Source of the DNA: Paraclostridium bifermentans
GTDB lineage: Bacteria > Bacillota > Clostridia > Peptostreptococcales > Peptostreptococcaceae
Reading direction: 5' to 3'
DNA: 64,000 nt
NCBI RefSeq assembly: GCF_019916025.1
Contig: NZ_CP079737.1
Coordinates: forward strand, 2,728,001-2,792,000
In this document: one piece after another, positions 1 to 9,597 of the stretch
Numbering within the stretch: the stretch's first letter is position 1
How the letters are laid out: each line of letters opens with the position of its first letter
Translations under genes and position numbers: made by a program
The notes under the pieces: model-generated
Seen by the model: the letters and a program-made list of their open reading frames with translations, nothing else
What the model was told of the DNA's origin: nothing
Databases searched by the model: none

Positions 1-325
1 TACAAGAAAATAAATATGCAGTCATAGTGAAATTAGTATATGCATTTGCACTAGCTCCTAACTTAGAAAATTTATCAAATGCATTTCCACCATCTGGTTG
101 CTCGAACATTTTATGTTCTAAAAAGTGTGCTATACCTTCATTTACTCTAAATTTTTCATTTTCATTTATAGGAATGAATTCTAACTCATTAGATCCATAA
201 TTAGTAGCTAACACTGCAAATTTTTTCATAAACCCTTTTTTAGGCATAAAATATACATCAAGTCCATTGTCTAATTTTTCATAATAAAGTTCTTCTTTTA
301 ATATATCGTTAACTATCTTTTCCAT
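1..325 (-). CDS. M16 zinc peptidase, active type (partial, YmfH-like)
   Basis: This is the N-terminal part of a minus-strand gene that runs off the left edge of the window. I read 108 codons from an ATG at 323-325, preceded by GGAGGAG. Residues near 66-70 read HFLEH, the inverted HxxEH zinc motif of M16 (pitrilysin/insulinase) peptidases, so this member should be catalytically competent. It follows the M16 homologue at 335-1597 by 9 bases, which lacks the motif. The same active/inactive pairing is known for YmfH/YmfF in Bacillus, where the two chains are thought to act together on peptides. The substrate is unknown. The C-terminal domains lie outside the window. Confidence 0.85.
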   Translation of the reverse strand, partial: MEKIVNDILKEELYYEKLDNGLDVYFMPKKGFMKKFAVLATNYGSNELEFIPINENEKFRVNEGIAHFLEHKMFEQPDGGNAFDKFSKLGASANAYTNFTMTAYLFSC

Positions 326-334
326 ATACTCCTC

Positions 335-1597
335 CTAATTTCTTAAGAAATAAATAGTATCTAATTGTAATTTTTTAAACACACTAATAATTTCTTCTTT
401 ATTCACTTTTTCTACATAATTAATAATATCTTCTATACTTAAATTTGTTTTACTTATATCTTGAGAAAATTTAAAATCAGATAATCCACCTATACTATCT
501 TTTAAAGATCTCATAGAACTTATAAGTGATATTTTACTATTTTCAAGTTCTTCGTCACTTATATCTCCATTTATAATGTTTTCTATTTGTTGTCTAACTA
601 AATCTGTTGTTTTTTCATAATTTTGAGTTTCTATACCTGAAGATATGAATAGTATTCCTTTATATTTTTCTATAGATGAATATATATAGTAGCATAAGCT
701 TTCTTTTTCTCTTATATTTATAAACATTTTAGATTGTGGTCCTCCACCTAAAATATTACATCCTACAACTAGAGGGTAATAATTTTTCGCATCTGCAAAA
801 TCTGTATTCGTTCTATATCCCATAACTAATTTACCCTGCGTTATATCCATTTTATCAACTATATTTTTAACAGATTTAACATTCTTTTCATATTTTTCTC
901 TAGGTATTTCTATAACTTTTTCTCTTTCAAATTTAAATTTATTTTTTATAATATCTACAACTTTTTCTTCATCAAATTCACCTTCTATAACAATATCTAT
1001 AGGAGATGTTTTTAAAATATCTTTATAGTGATTGTATAGATCTTTACCATTTATTTTATCAATTTCTTCTATATATCCGTATTCACTTATACTAAATTTT
1101 TCATCTTTGCACATTTCTTCAAAACATCTTTCTAGCGCATATCTTCCTTTATCATTTATCTTAGCTTTTATTCTTTCAGCTAAATTTTGTTTTTCTAATT
1201 TAAGATATTCCTCTTTAAAACCACCATTCTCTGTTAGTGGATTATTTATTATTTCATTTAAAAACTCTATCGCATCTGTAAATATAGGTTCTTCTAGATA
1301 TTGTTCATTAGTTGTTACTAATTTTATATTTAAAACCTGTCTTTCACCTCGCTTACTTACATCAGCTAAAATAGACGCACCATACAAATCTTCCAATTTA
1401 TTAGATATATCTTTTAATGTTTTATATTTGTTACTTGCATTAGTTATCATATTTGGAATTAACGCATTTTTTGTAGTCTCGTTTTTGTCTAAAATTCTTT
1501 GTATGTATACGCTAACTAAATTTGTTTTAAATTTTTTAGACTGTATTAAAGTTAAATTTATATTCTCATCTAAATTTATTTTTTTTATATTCTCCAT
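335..1597 (-). CDS. M16 peptidase homologue lacking the zinc motif (YmfF-like)
   Basis: The 420-residue protein has the two-lobe M16 layout: an N-terminal lobe with LIPNMITNASNKY, where active members have the HxxEH helix nearby, and a C-terminal lobe with the GYRTNTDF and LGGGPQSKMFINIREKES signatures. I find no HxxEH anywhere, so it is probably the non-catalytic partner of the HFLEH-containing protein encoded just downstream, as in the YmfF/YmfH pair. It starts at an ATG behind GGAGG. Nine bases separate it from each neighbour (1607-2713 upstream, 1-325 downstream), so the three genes look like one operon. Family assignment is firm; role and partner dependence are inferred. Confidence 0.85.
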   Translation of the reverse strand: MENIKKINLDENINLTLIQSKKFKTNLVSVYIQRILDKNETTKNALIPNMITNASNKYKTLKDISNKLEDLYGASILADVSKRGERQVLNIKLVTTNEQYLEEPIFTDAIEFLNEIINNPLTENGGFKEEYLKLEKQNLAERIKAKINDKGRYALERCFEEMCKDEKFSISEYGYIEEIDKINGKDLYNHYKDILKTSPIDIVIEGEFDEEKVVDIIKNKFKFEREKVIEIPREKYEKNVKSVKNIVDKMDITQGKLVMGYRTNTDFADAKNYYPLVVGCNILGGGPQSKMFINIREKESLCYYIYSSIEKYKGILFISSGIETQNYEKTTDLVRQQIENIINGDISDEELENSKISLISSMRSLKDSIGGLSDFKFSQDISKTNLSIEDIINYVEKVNKEEIISVFKKLQLDTIYFLRN

Positions 1598-1606
1598 ATA
1601 ATCCTC

Positions 1607-2713
1607 CTATTTTTCTATTAACAATATTTGAGCATACATTTCATCAATAAGTATCTTTACTTTATCTTTTGGTTCTATATAATGAAATCTAACTTCAGAA
1701 GTATCTAATTCTTTTAAAATACTTTCAACTAAATTTTTATTGTACATGTTATCAATTGTACATGTAGGAATAACTACATGCAATACATCAATTCCATATT
1801 CTAGAAGTTGCTCGCCTGATTTTATTATATCGTCTTTATTATTTTCTAAAAGTGGTAATTTTATTTGAATTTTTGTATTTTTTTCTTTTTCTATGTAATA
1901 TTTTATTTTTTCTCTAAAAATAATATCTTGTTCTAAATTATTTTCATCTTCTAATCCTATCAAAAGAACACCTGAGTCTACATCTTCATTTTTTATATTT
2001 CCCAAAATCTCATTGGTATATGACTTTGCTAAATTGTTGGATTTATAAAAAACATCAGTAAGTTTAATATTCACTCCATATTTATTAAGATTCATATTGT
2101 CTAACCTTTTATTAAATATATCAAAGTCTTTCCCCTCTGTTATAAACATCGGACATATTATTATATTTTTGTATCCTAGTTCTACAACCTCTTGTACCAT
2201 ATTTTCAAAATATGGTTTAGTGTACATATATGCATCAACAACTTTGTATTTAGATCCTAATTTAGATCTTATCCCAGATGAAATTTTATGTGCAGTGTCT
2301 TTAAATTCACTAGTGCCTAGATTTTCATAGTACCCTTTATACTTATGCAAGTTATATATACTAGATATGTATGCCTCGTATCCCTTATCAAAGTAAATTT
2401 CATTTGCACGTTCTCTAATATTATATTTTTTAGATTCTCCATCATATACAAGCATTACTAAAGTTTCATCTTGAATATCTCCATGTTCTATAGATTTAAC
2501 TTTTATATCGTCCTTTATAAAAACTACAATTGATAAATTTATTATTAAAAACGAAACTATAAAACCTGCAAATAATTTTTTATAATCTTTTTCATAATAT
2601 ATAAAATATGTATATACAGACATTGTCGCAGCTATAATAAATATATTCTCCATATACCCATCAAATATAATGCTCAATCCAAATAAAATACCTAAACAAA
2701 TTGGCATAACCAT
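1607..2713 (-). CDS. Membrane-anchored ferrochelatase/CbiX-like protein, function unknown
   Basis: The 368-residue protein starts with about three hydrophobic segments (residues 3-18, 24-40 and 48-66), followed by a soluble region. The soluble part resembles the ferrochelatase/CbiX chelatase fold: LVMLVYDGE, then IRERANEIYFDKGYEAY, a mid-domain with YKNIIICPMFI, and a second half ending in VLHVVIPTCTIDN. I see no convincing catalytic His at the expected chelatase positions, so the reaction is uncertain and it may be a degenerate or repurposed fold. The ATG at 2711-2713 is preceded by GGAG. It is first in a probable operon with the two M16 proteins and divergent from ychF. There are no haem or cobalamin genes nearby. 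Confidence 0.55.
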   Translation of the reverse strand: MVMPICLGILFGLSIIFDGYMENIFIIAATMSVYTYFIYYEKDYKKLFAGFIVSFLIINLSIVVFIKDDIKVKSIEHGDIQDETLVMLVYDGESKKYNIRERANEIYFDKGYEAYISSIYNLHKYKGYYENLGTSEFKDTAHKISSGIRSKLGSKYKVVDAYMYTKPYFENMVQEVVELGYKNIIICPMFITEGKDFDIFNKRLDNMNLNKYGVNIKLTDVFYKSNNLAKSYTNEILGNIKNEDVDSGVLLIGLEDENNLEQDIIFREKIKYYIEKEKNTKIQIKLPLLENNKDDIIKSGEQLLEYGIDVLHVVIPTCTIDNMYNKNLVESILKELDTSEVRFHYIEPKDKVKILIDEMYAQILLIEK

Positions 2714-2739
2714 TGAATCAACTCCATTAAAAGTATAGT

Positions 2740-2768
2740 TTGCATGACTAATATATATGATGTATAAT
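2740..2768 (+). promoter_or_regulatory. Sigma-A-type promoter for ychF
   Basis: TTGCAT (2740-2745), a 17-base spacer, then TATAAT (2763-2768), lying 58 bases upstream of the ychF ATG in the divergent intergenic region. Spacing and both hexamers fit the vegetative consensus. Confidence 0.75.
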
Positions 2769-2826
2769 TAGAATGTATGTCTAAATTAAAATAAATATAA
2801 GACTTAAGAAGAGAGGAAGATACAAT

Positions 2827-3924
2827 ATGAAATTAGGTATAGTTGGTTTACCAAACGTAGGTAAAAGTACACTATTTAATGCGATAACTCAAGCAGGTGC
2901 TGAATCTGCTAACTACCCTTTCTGTACAATAGAGCCAAACGTAGGTGTTGTGGCTGTGCCAGACGAAAGACTAGAAAAATTAAAAGAACTATATGATTCT
3001 AAAAAAGTTGTGCCTACAGCTATAGAATTTTGTGATATAGCTGGTTTAGTTAGAGGTGCATCTAAAGGTGAAGGTCTTGGAAATAAATTCCTATCTCACA
3101 TAAGAGAGGTTGATGCAATAGTACATGTTGTTAGATGCTTCGAAGATCCTAACGTTGTTCACGTTGATGGTTCAGTGGATCCTTTAAGAGATATAGAAAC
3201 TATAAACTTAGAATTAATATTCTCTGATATAGAAATATTAGAAAGAAGAATTCAAAAGACTCAAAAAGCTGCTAAATCAGATAAATCTTTAGCTTCAGAG
3301 CTTGAGTTCTTAAAAGAAATAATGGCTACTTTAGAAGATAGTAAATGTGTTAGAACTATGGAGTTTACTGAAGATCAACAAACATTTGTTAACTCATTAA
3401 ACTTACTTACTTCTAAACCAGTTATATATGCTACTAACGTAAGTGAAGATGATTTAGCTGATGAAGCTCAAAACAATGAGTATGTAAATAGAGTTAGAGA
3501 ATTCGCATCAACTGAAGATGCTGAAGTTGTTGTTGTATGTGCTCAAATAGAAGCTGAAATAGCAGAACTTGACACTGACGAAGAAAAGAAAGAGTTCTTA
3601 GAAACATTAGGTCTTGAGCAGTCTGGACTTGATAAACTTATAAAATCTTCATATGCTTTACTTGGACTTGTTTCTTATTTAACTGCTGGACCTCAAGAGG
3701 TTAGAGCTTGGACTATAAAAGTAGGAACTAAGGCTCCTCAAGCTGGTGGTAAGATACACTCTGATATAGAGAGAGGGTTCATAAGAGCGGAAACTATAGC
3801 ATTTGATGATTTAGTTAATGTAGGAACAATGACAGCTGCTAAAGATAAAGGTTTAGTTAGACTTGAAGGTAAAGAATATATAGTTAAAGATGGAGATGTT
3901 ATACTATTCAGATTTAACGTATAA
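2827..3924 (+). CDS. ychF: Redox-regulated/ribosome-associated ATPase YchF (Obg-like)
   Basis: The protein of 365 residues matches the usual YchF length (about 363). The P-loop GLPNVGKST spans roughly residues 6-14, followed by the switch region with DIAGLVRGASKGEGLGNKFL and a helical insertion; a TGS domain closes the C-terminus (HSDIERGFIRAETI, KDGDVILFRFNV). YchF is an Obg-family P-loop NTPase that prefers ATP and binds ribosomes; it is implicated in stress and antioxidant control. GAGAGGAAGAT sits before the ATG. It is monocistronic, with its own promoter at 2740-2768 and a strong terminator directly after the stop. Confidence 0.97.
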   Translation: MKLGIVGLPNVGKSTLFNAITQAGAESANYPFCTIEPNVGVVAVPDERLEKLKELYDSKKVVPTAIEFCDIAGLVRGASKGEGLGNKFLSHIREVDAIVHVVRCFEDPNVVHVDGSVDPLRDIETINLELIFSDIEILERRIQKTQKAAKSDKSLASELEFLKEIMATLEDSKCVRTMEFTEDQQTFVNSLNLLTSKPVIYATNVSEDDLADEAQNNEYVNRVREFASTEDAEVVVVCAQIEAEIAELDTDEEKKEFLETLGLEQSGLDKLIKSSYALLGLVSYLTAGPQEVRAWTIKVGTKAPQAGGKIHSDIERGFIRAETIAFDDLVNVGTMTAAKDKGLVRLEGKEYIVKDGDVILFRFNV

Positions 3925-3932
3925 TAAAATGT

Positions 3933-4009
3933 AAAAAGAGTGAATATATTTTGCTACACAAGCTAAAAAATGCTTGAAATGTAGCTAAAATATACTCACT
4001 CTTTTTATT
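3933..4009. terminator. Long bidirectional hairpin after ychF
   Basis: AAAAAGAGTGAATATATTTT-GCTACA on the left arm pairs with TGTAGCTAAAATATACTCACTCTTTTT on the right, one bulge and one mismatch, followed by a T-run on the plus strand. It ends ychF transcription and has an A-tract suiting minus-strand use too. Confidence 0.8.
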
Positions 4010-4086
4010 TTGTTCAAATTTAACTAATTTTCTATTTATTCATTATGTCTTTGTATAATTTCAAGTAGATATTAATACAAAAATAT

Positions 4087-4120
4087 AAAAAGAACAATTT
4101 TTAATTTAATTGCTCTTTTT
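4087..4120. terminator. Second hairpin between convergent ychF and murE
   Basis: AAAAAGAACAATT (4087-4099) pairs with AATTGCTCTTTTT (4108-4120) with one mismatch and an 8-base loop. T/A-tracts lie on both flanks, as in a bidirectional Rho-independent terminator. Confidence 0.65.
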
Positions 4121-4177
4121 AGTAATTACAAACCCCTTAAGTTAAAACTAAGTTTTTAAAACAGATTAGCGAAGATT

Positions 4178-4242
4178 GAATATATAAGATTTAGCGACTT
4201 TTAAAGCATCTTTCCATCTTTAGGAGCAAAACTTATATATTC
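4178..4242. other. Unassigned inverted-repeat element between ychF and murE
   Basis: The intergenic stretch 3925-4269 holds two terminators and then this element. GAATATATAAG (4178-4188) is the exact reverse complement of CTTATATATTC (4232-4242), with a 43-base loop. GCG trinucleotides flank both arms. The base composition is richer in G and C than the surrounding spacer. Read on the minus strand it contains a short open stretch from about 4255 that stops inside the loop. It is not a terminator, and no CDS, tRNA or riboswitch consensus is recognisable. It may be a small structured RNA, a dispersed palindromic repeat, or the end of a decayed gene. Confidence 0.4.
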
Positions 4243-4269
4243 GCCTGAGCGCCCCACTATTTTAAACTA

Positions 4270-5724
4270 TTATTTATTTTGTAAAAATTCGTTAGCTATT
4301 TCTTTATCATCAAAATGATGTTTAACTTTACCGATTACTTGATAGTTTTCATGTCCTTTACCAGCAATTAGTATTACATCACCTTTTTGTGCCATTTCTA
4401 TAGCTTCTTTTATAGCTTCTTTTCTATCTATAACAACTTTATAATTTTCTTTAGATTTATCTAATCCTTCTAATATATCATTTATTATAAGTTCTGGATC
4501 TTCTGTCCTTGGATTATCTGATGTTACTATACATATATCTGAAAGTTTTTGAGCAATATCTCCCATTAAAGGTCTTTTAGTTGTATCTCTATCTCCTCCA
4601 CATCCAAATACTGTTATTATTCTATTTTTAACAAACTCTCTAGCTGTTTTGATTACATTTTCTAATGCATCCGGAGTGTGTGCATAGTCTACTATTACAC
4701 TTATTCCAGTTTCATTAGATATAGCTTCAAATCTTCCTGCTACTCCACCTGTATTTTTTAATCCATTTAGAACTATTTCTTTAGGAATTTCAAGTGCATA
4801 ACATGTAGCTATAACTGCTAGAGTATTATAAACTGTGAATTTACCAGGAACCGGAACAAATATATCTTCTTCATAAGTTGGAGTTACAAGTTTATATGAT
4901 ACTCCTCTAGCTTCTATTTTTATGTCTTTAGCCATAAAATCAGCCTCGTGATCTATAGCATAAGTGTAACATTTTGTATCTAATTTTTTTATATTTTCAT
5001 ATATAACTTTTCCGCCTTCATCATCTATATTTATAACATTAGCATTCGTTGTCATATAGAATAATTTTTCTTTAGCATTTCTGTAATCTTCTAAATCCTT
5101 GTGGAAGTCTAAGTGGTCTGGAGTTAAGTTAGTGAATACACCAACCTTATACTTAGTTTGCGCCACTCTGTTTAATGCTAATGCATGAGATGAAACTTCC
5201 ATAGCACAATACTTACATCCATTATTTATCATTTGATCGAAGTAATCTTGTAAATCTCTGCTTTCTGGAGTTGTTGAATTCGATTCAATTTCTTTGTCTC
5301 CATCAGATATTTTTATAGTTCCTATTAATCCTACTTTATTATCAGCTGATGTTAGTATTTCATTTAAAAATGTAGTTATGCTAGTTTTTCCATTAGTTCC
5401 CGTAACTCCTATAACATCAAATCTTTGACTTGGATGATTGTAGAAATTATCTGCAACTTTAGCCATATCTTCTCTAGTGTTTTTAACTTTTATAAAAGTC
5501 ACACCATCTCTTTGAATATCTTCTTGAACTAAAAATGCCTTTGCACCTTTTTCTATAGCCATATCTATAAATTTGTGTCCATCAACTGTAAATCCTTTAA
5601 CACATATAAATAGGTCATTTTCTCCTACTTTTCTAGAATCATATTGTATATTATCTATTTCAATATCTAAACTTCCTTTAGTATCTAAAATATCTAAGCC
5701 TTTTATTACTTCTTTTAGTAACAT
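4270..5724 (-). CDS. murE: UDP-N-acetylmuramoyl-tripeptide synthetase MurE
   Basis: MurE adds the third amino acid to UDP-MurNAc-L-Ala-D-Glu in cytoplasmic peptidoglycan synthesis. The 484-residue protein shows the Mur-ligase order: N-terminal UDP-binding domain, ATP loop GVTGTNGKTS (106-115), central domain with LTPDHLDFHKD, and C-terminal domain with the motif DNPRTEDPE. DNPR is the signature of enzymes that add meso-diaminopimelate rather than lysine. The ATG is preceded by GGAAGG. It appears monocistronic here, facing ychF across a terminator region and separated from nifJ by a terminator, away from any other mur gene. Confidence 0.96.
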   Translation of the reverse strand: MLLKEVIKGLDILDTKGSLDIEIDNIQYDSRKVGENDLFICVKGFTVDGHKFIDMAIEKGAKAFLVQEDIQRDGVTFIKVKNTREDMAKVADNFYNHPSQRFDVIGVTGTNGKTSITTFLNEILTSADNKVGLIGTIKISDGDKEIESNSTTPESRDLQDYFDQMINNGCKYCAMEVSSHALALNRVAQTKYKVGVFTNLTPDHLDFHKDLEDYRNAKEKLFYMTTNANVINIDDEGGKVIYENIKKLDTKCYTYAIDHEADFMAKDIKIEARGVSYKLVTPTYEEDIFVPVPGKFTVYNTLAVIATCYALEIPKEIVLNGLKNTGGVAGRFEAISNETGISVIVDYAHTPDALENVIKTAREFVKNRIITVFGCGGDRDTTKRPLMGDIAQKLSDICIVTSDNPRTEDPELIINDILEGLDKSKENYKVVIDRKEAIKEAIEMAQKGDVILIAGKGHENYQVIGKVKHHFDDKEIANEFLQNK

Positions 5725-5882
5725 AAATTTAACCTTCCTTCAATAAAAAATTCGCTATGCTTGAATACTTAACTTATTAATCAAGTTTAGCAGTTAGAAT
5801 TTATAACTATATTATTATATAACAATATCATAAAAATAGAAATTGTCTAGTATGCTATTTTTATTGCAAAAAATGCAAAATA

Positions 5883-5911
5883 AAATAGAGAGGATGAAAT
5901 CCTCTCTATTT
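5883..5911 (-). terminator. Rho-independent terminator of nifJ
   Basis: The arms AAATAGAGAGGAT (5883-5895) and ATCCTCTCTATTT (5899-5911) are perfectly complementary around a 3-base loop. On the minus strand a U-rich tail follows. It lies 10 bases after the nifJ stop. Confidence 0.9.
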
Positions 5912-5921
5912 ATATACTAGA

Positions 5922-8900
5922 TTAGTTTTGTTCAGCTAATCTCTTATAACTTTCGTATCTCTCTTTTGCATTTTCTTCTGCCATTTCAAATAATTCATCA
6001 GCTATATCTGGGAATTGTTTAGCTATAGCAGAATATCTTACTTGTTTCATTAAGAAATCTCTGAAGCTTTCAGTTGCTTCTTTAGAGTCTAATGTAAATG
6101 GATTCTTACCTTCAGCTTTTAAAGTTGGGTTGAATCTGTATAAATGCCAGTATCCACACTTAACAGCTTGCTCTATGTTTGCTTGAGCTCTTCCCATACC
6201 TTCTTTTAATCCATGAGATATACATGGTGAGTAAGCTATTATTAATGATGGTCCATCATATTTTTCAGCTTCTACTACAGCTTTTATTAATTGGTTCTTA
6301 TCTGCACCCATACCAACTTGTGCTACATATACGTTTCCGTAAGACATAGCCATCATACCTAAATCTTTCTTTTTAGATCTCTTACCTGCTGCTGCAAATT
6401 TAGCCATTGCTGCAACTGGAGTTGATTTAGAAGCTTGACCTCCTGTATTAGAATATATCTCTGTATCGAATACTAATACATTTACATTTTCACCAGAAGC
6501 AAGTACGTGATCTAATCCACCGTAACCGATGTCATAAGCCCATCCATCTCCTCCTAGTATCCATTGAGATCTCTTAGCTAAGTAATCTTTTCTAGCTTCT
6601 ATTTCAGCTACTAAAGCTTTTATTTCAGCATTTTCTATATTATGAGCATTTGCTAATACTGCAAGTACTTCTTCAGCTGCTTTAGCTGATGCTTCACTAT
6701 CTTCTCTATTTTCTAACCAGTTAGTGAATGCTGTTCTTGCTGCATCACATATATCCATAGATATTAATTGTTCCATAGTCTCAACTAACTTAGCTCTCAT
6801 TTGTTTAACACCTAAGAACATACCAAATCCGTACTCTGCATTATCCTCGAATAATGAGTTTGCCCAAGATGGACCTTTACCTTCATGGTTTACAGTGTAT
6901 GGAGTTGATGGAGCTGATCCTCCCCATATAGAAGAACATCCAGTAGCATTAGCTATCATCATTCTATCTCCAAATAATTGAGTTACTAACTTAAGATATG
7001 GAGTTTCTCCACATCCAGCACAAGCTCCTGAGAACTCCATAAGTGGTTGTCTAAATTGACTTCCTTTAACTGTTGTTGGAGCCATTATATCTCCTTTTGG
7101 AGCTACTTTCTTAGTATCAACTGCAAATGCCCAGTTTTCAACTTCAACTTCTTGAGTATCAAGAGGTTTCATAACTAAAGCTTTTTCTTTAGCTGGACAT
7201 ACGTCAGCACAGTTTCCACATCCAGTACAGTCCATTGGACTTACTTGCATTCTGTATTGTAATCCTTCAAATCCTTTACCTATAGCTTTCTTAGTATCGA
7301 ATTTTTCTGGAGCATTTTTCATTTCTTCTTCATTAACTAATACTGGTCTTATACATGCATGAGGACAGATATAAGCACATTGGTTACATTGGATACAGTT
7401 ATCAACTATCCACTCAGGAACGTTTACTGCTACCCCTCTCTTCTCATATGCAGCAAGTCCAGCTGGGAATGTACCATCTTCTATTCCATTGAATGTACTT
7501 ACAGGTAAATTATCTCCTTCTTGTGCATTCATAGGTCTTACTATGTCTTTTACGAAAGCTGGTTCGTTAACTTCTTCTTTAACAGCATCTTTAGCATCTG
7601 CCCAGTTAGCTGGTATATTAACTTTAACTAAAGCATTCATACCTGCATCAACAGCTTTGTAGTTCATATTAACTATTTTTTCACCTTTTTTACCGTAAGC
7701 TTTCTTTATAGAGTCTTTTAAGTACTCTACAGCATCAGCTTCTGGTATTATTTGAGCTAACTTGAAGAATGCAGATTGCATTATCATGTTTATTCTGTTT
7801 CCAAGTCCTATTTCTTGTCCTAATTTAGTACCGTTTACTGTATAGAATTGGATATCATTTTTAGCCATGTAATTTTTCATAGCTGCAGGTAAATGTTCGT
7901 TTAACTCATCTTCATTCCATATAGTGTTAAGAACGAATATTCCACCTTTCTTTAATCCTTTTAATAGATCATATTGATATACATATGATTGATTATGACA
8001 AGCAATGTAATCAGCTTCATCTATTAAGTAAGTTGATCTTATAGGGTCATCTCCAAATCTTAAGTGAGACATTGTTATACCACCAGATTTTTTAGAGTCA
8101 TATGCAAAGTAAGCTTGAGCATACTTTTCAGTGTTATCTCCTATTATTTTTATAGCTTGTTTGTTAGCTCCAACTGTACCATCAGATCCTAATCCCCAGA
8201 ACTTACATCTTACAGTTCCTTTTTGAGCTATTTTTAATTCATCAGATAATTCTAAAGAAGTGTTAGTAACATCATCAACTATACCTAATGTAAATTGATC
8301 TTTAGGATTTTCTAATTTTAAGTTATCATAAACTGTTTTTATATGAGTAGGAACAGTATCTTTTGATCCTAATCCGTATCTTCCGCCTATTATCATAGGA
8401 GCATTTTCTTTTCCATAGTATACTGATTTAACATCTAAGTATAATGGCTCTCCAGTTGCTCCTGGCTCTTTAGTTCTATCTAATACACATATTCTTTCAA
8501 CTGTTGATGGCATAGCATCTACAAAGTGTTGCATTGAGAATGGTCTGTATAAGTGAACTTTAACTAAACCGTACTTTTCTCCTTGTGCATTTAATACATC
8601 TATTGTTTCTTCTATAGCTTCTGTTACAGATCCCATAGCTACTATTACATATTTAGCATCTTCTGCTCCATAGTAATCAAATAGTCCATGTTTTCTTCCA
8701 GTTAACTCAGACATTTGGTTCATGTATTTGTCAACTATTCCAACTATATCATTGTAATATTTATTTGAAGCTTCTCTTGTTTGGAAGTATATATCAGGGT
8801 TTTGTGCTGTACCACGAGTTACAGGGTGATTTGGTGATAAAGCTCTGTTTCTGAACTCTTGAACAGCTTCCATATTTAATAATTTAGCATAATCTTCATT

Positions 8901-9461
8901 TTCTAATAATTCAACTTTTTGTATTTCGTGAGATGTTCTGAATCCATCAAAGAAATGTATAAATGGTAATCTACCTTCTATTGCAGCTAAATGTGCAACT
9001 GGTGCTATATCAGCAACCTCTTGAACTGATCCAGAAGCTAATAATACACATCCTGTTTGTCTAGCAGCCATAACGTCTTGGTGGTCACCGAATATTGATA
9101 AAGCTTGTGATGCTAAAGCACGAGCACTTACGTGGAATACTCCAGGTAATAACTCTCCAGCTACTTTATACATATTTGGTATCATAAGTAATAAACCTTG
9201 TGATGCAGTGAATGTTGATGTTAATGCTCCAGCTTGTAAAGAACCGTGGAATGCTCCTGCAGCTCCTGCTTCTGATTGCATTTCTACAACACTAACCTTT
9301 TGTCCAAATACGTTCTTTCTTCCTTGTGCAGCCCATTCGTCTACAACTTCTGCCATCGTAGATGATGGAGTTATTGGATATATTGCAGCTACATCTGTAA
9401 ATGCATATGCAACGTGAGCAGCAGCAGTGTTACCATCTACTGTTTTCATAAATTTTGCCAT
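5922..9461 (-). CDS. nifJ: Pyruvate:ferredoxin (flavodoxin) oxidoreductase
   Basis: This is the single-chain PFOR (1179 residues), which oxidises pyruvate and CoA to acetyl-CoA and CO2 and reduces ferredoxin: the central step of anaerobic pyruvate metabolism. Domain order is typical: N-terminal PFOR domain with AYPITPSSTMAE-like sequence, domain II, the gamma-like region, a two-cluster ferredoxin domain (CIQCNQCAYICP near residue 690 and CTGCGNCADVCP near 745), a third cluster cysteine motif CAGCGETPY near 830, and the thiamine-diphosphate motif GDGWAYDIGYGG near 972. The start is an ATG behind AAGGAGG. Monocistronic, with a 227-base upstream region that contains two GTATAC repeats and two CAAAAA sites. 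Confidence 0.97.
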   Translation of the reverse strand: MAKFMKTVDGNTAAAHVAYAFTDVAAIYPITPSSTMAEVVDEWAAQGRKNVFGQKVSVVEMQSEAGAAGAFHGSLQAGALTSTFTASQGLLLMIPNMYKVAGELLPGVFHVSARALASQALSIFGDHQDVMAARQTGCVLLASGSVQEVADIAPVAHLAAIEGRLPFIHFFDGFRTSHEIQKVELLENEDYAKLLNMEAVQEFRNRALSPNHPVTRGTAQNPDIYFQTREASNKYYNDIVGIVDKYMNQMSELTGRKHGLFDYYGAEDAKYVIVAMGSVTEAIEETIDVLNAQGEKYGLVKVHLYRPFSMQHFVDAMPSTVERICVLDRTKEPGATGEPLYLDVKSVYYGKENAPMIIGGRYGLGSKDTVPTHIKTVYDNLKLENPKDQFTLGIVDDVTNTSLELSDELKIAQKGTVRCKFWGLGSDGTVGANKQAIKIIGDNTEKYAQAYFAYDSKKSGGITMSHLRFGDDPIRSTYLIDEADYIACHNQSYVYQYDLLKGLKKGGIFVLNTIWNEDELNEHLPAAMKNYMAKNDIQFYTVNGTKLGQEIGLGNRINMIMQSAFFKLAQIIPEADAVEYLKDSIKKAYGKKGEKIVNMNYKAVDAGMNALVKVNIPANWADAKDAVKEEVNEPAFVKDIVRPMNAQEGDNLPVSTFNGIEDGTFPAGLAAYEKRGVAVNVPEWIVDNCIQCNQCAYICPHACIRPVLVNEEEMKNAPEKFDTKKAIGKGFEGLQYRMQVSPMDCTGCGNCADVCPAKEKALVMKPLDTQEVEVENWAFAVDTKKVAPKGDIMAPTTVKGSQFRQPLMEFSGACAGCGETPYLKLVTQLFGDRMMIANATGCSSIWGGSAPSTPYTVNHEGKGPSWANSLFEDNAEYGFGMFLGVKQMRAKLVETMEQLISMDICDAARTAFTNWLENREDSEASAKAAEEVLAVLANAHNIENAEIKALVAEIEARKDYLAKRSQWILGGDGWAYDIGYGGLDHVLASGENVNVLVFDTEIYSNTGGQASKSTPVAAMAKFAAAGKRSKKKDLGMMAMSYGNVYVAQVGMGADKNQLIKAVVEAEKYDGPSLIIAYSPCISHGLKEGMGRAQANIEQAVKCGYWHLYRFNPTLKAEGKNPFTLDSKEATESFRDFLMKQVRYSAIAKQFPDIADELFEMAEENAKERYESYKRLAEQN

Positions 9462-9597
9462 AGTATGTATCCTCCTTGTATATTCCTCCCAAAATAGTCC
9501 TTTGTATTCTATATTGAGTAAATATTTTGAATAGTTTAAGATATTCTTAAGTAATAAATTCTACATTAACTTACAAATTCCTTCTATTCAATATATG

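Noticed and set aside
1032-1601. Plus-strand ORF opposite the M16 homologue
   Set aside because: Runs antisense to a clear M16 gene, no ribosome site, low-complexity Ser/Leu-rich translation; a shadow.
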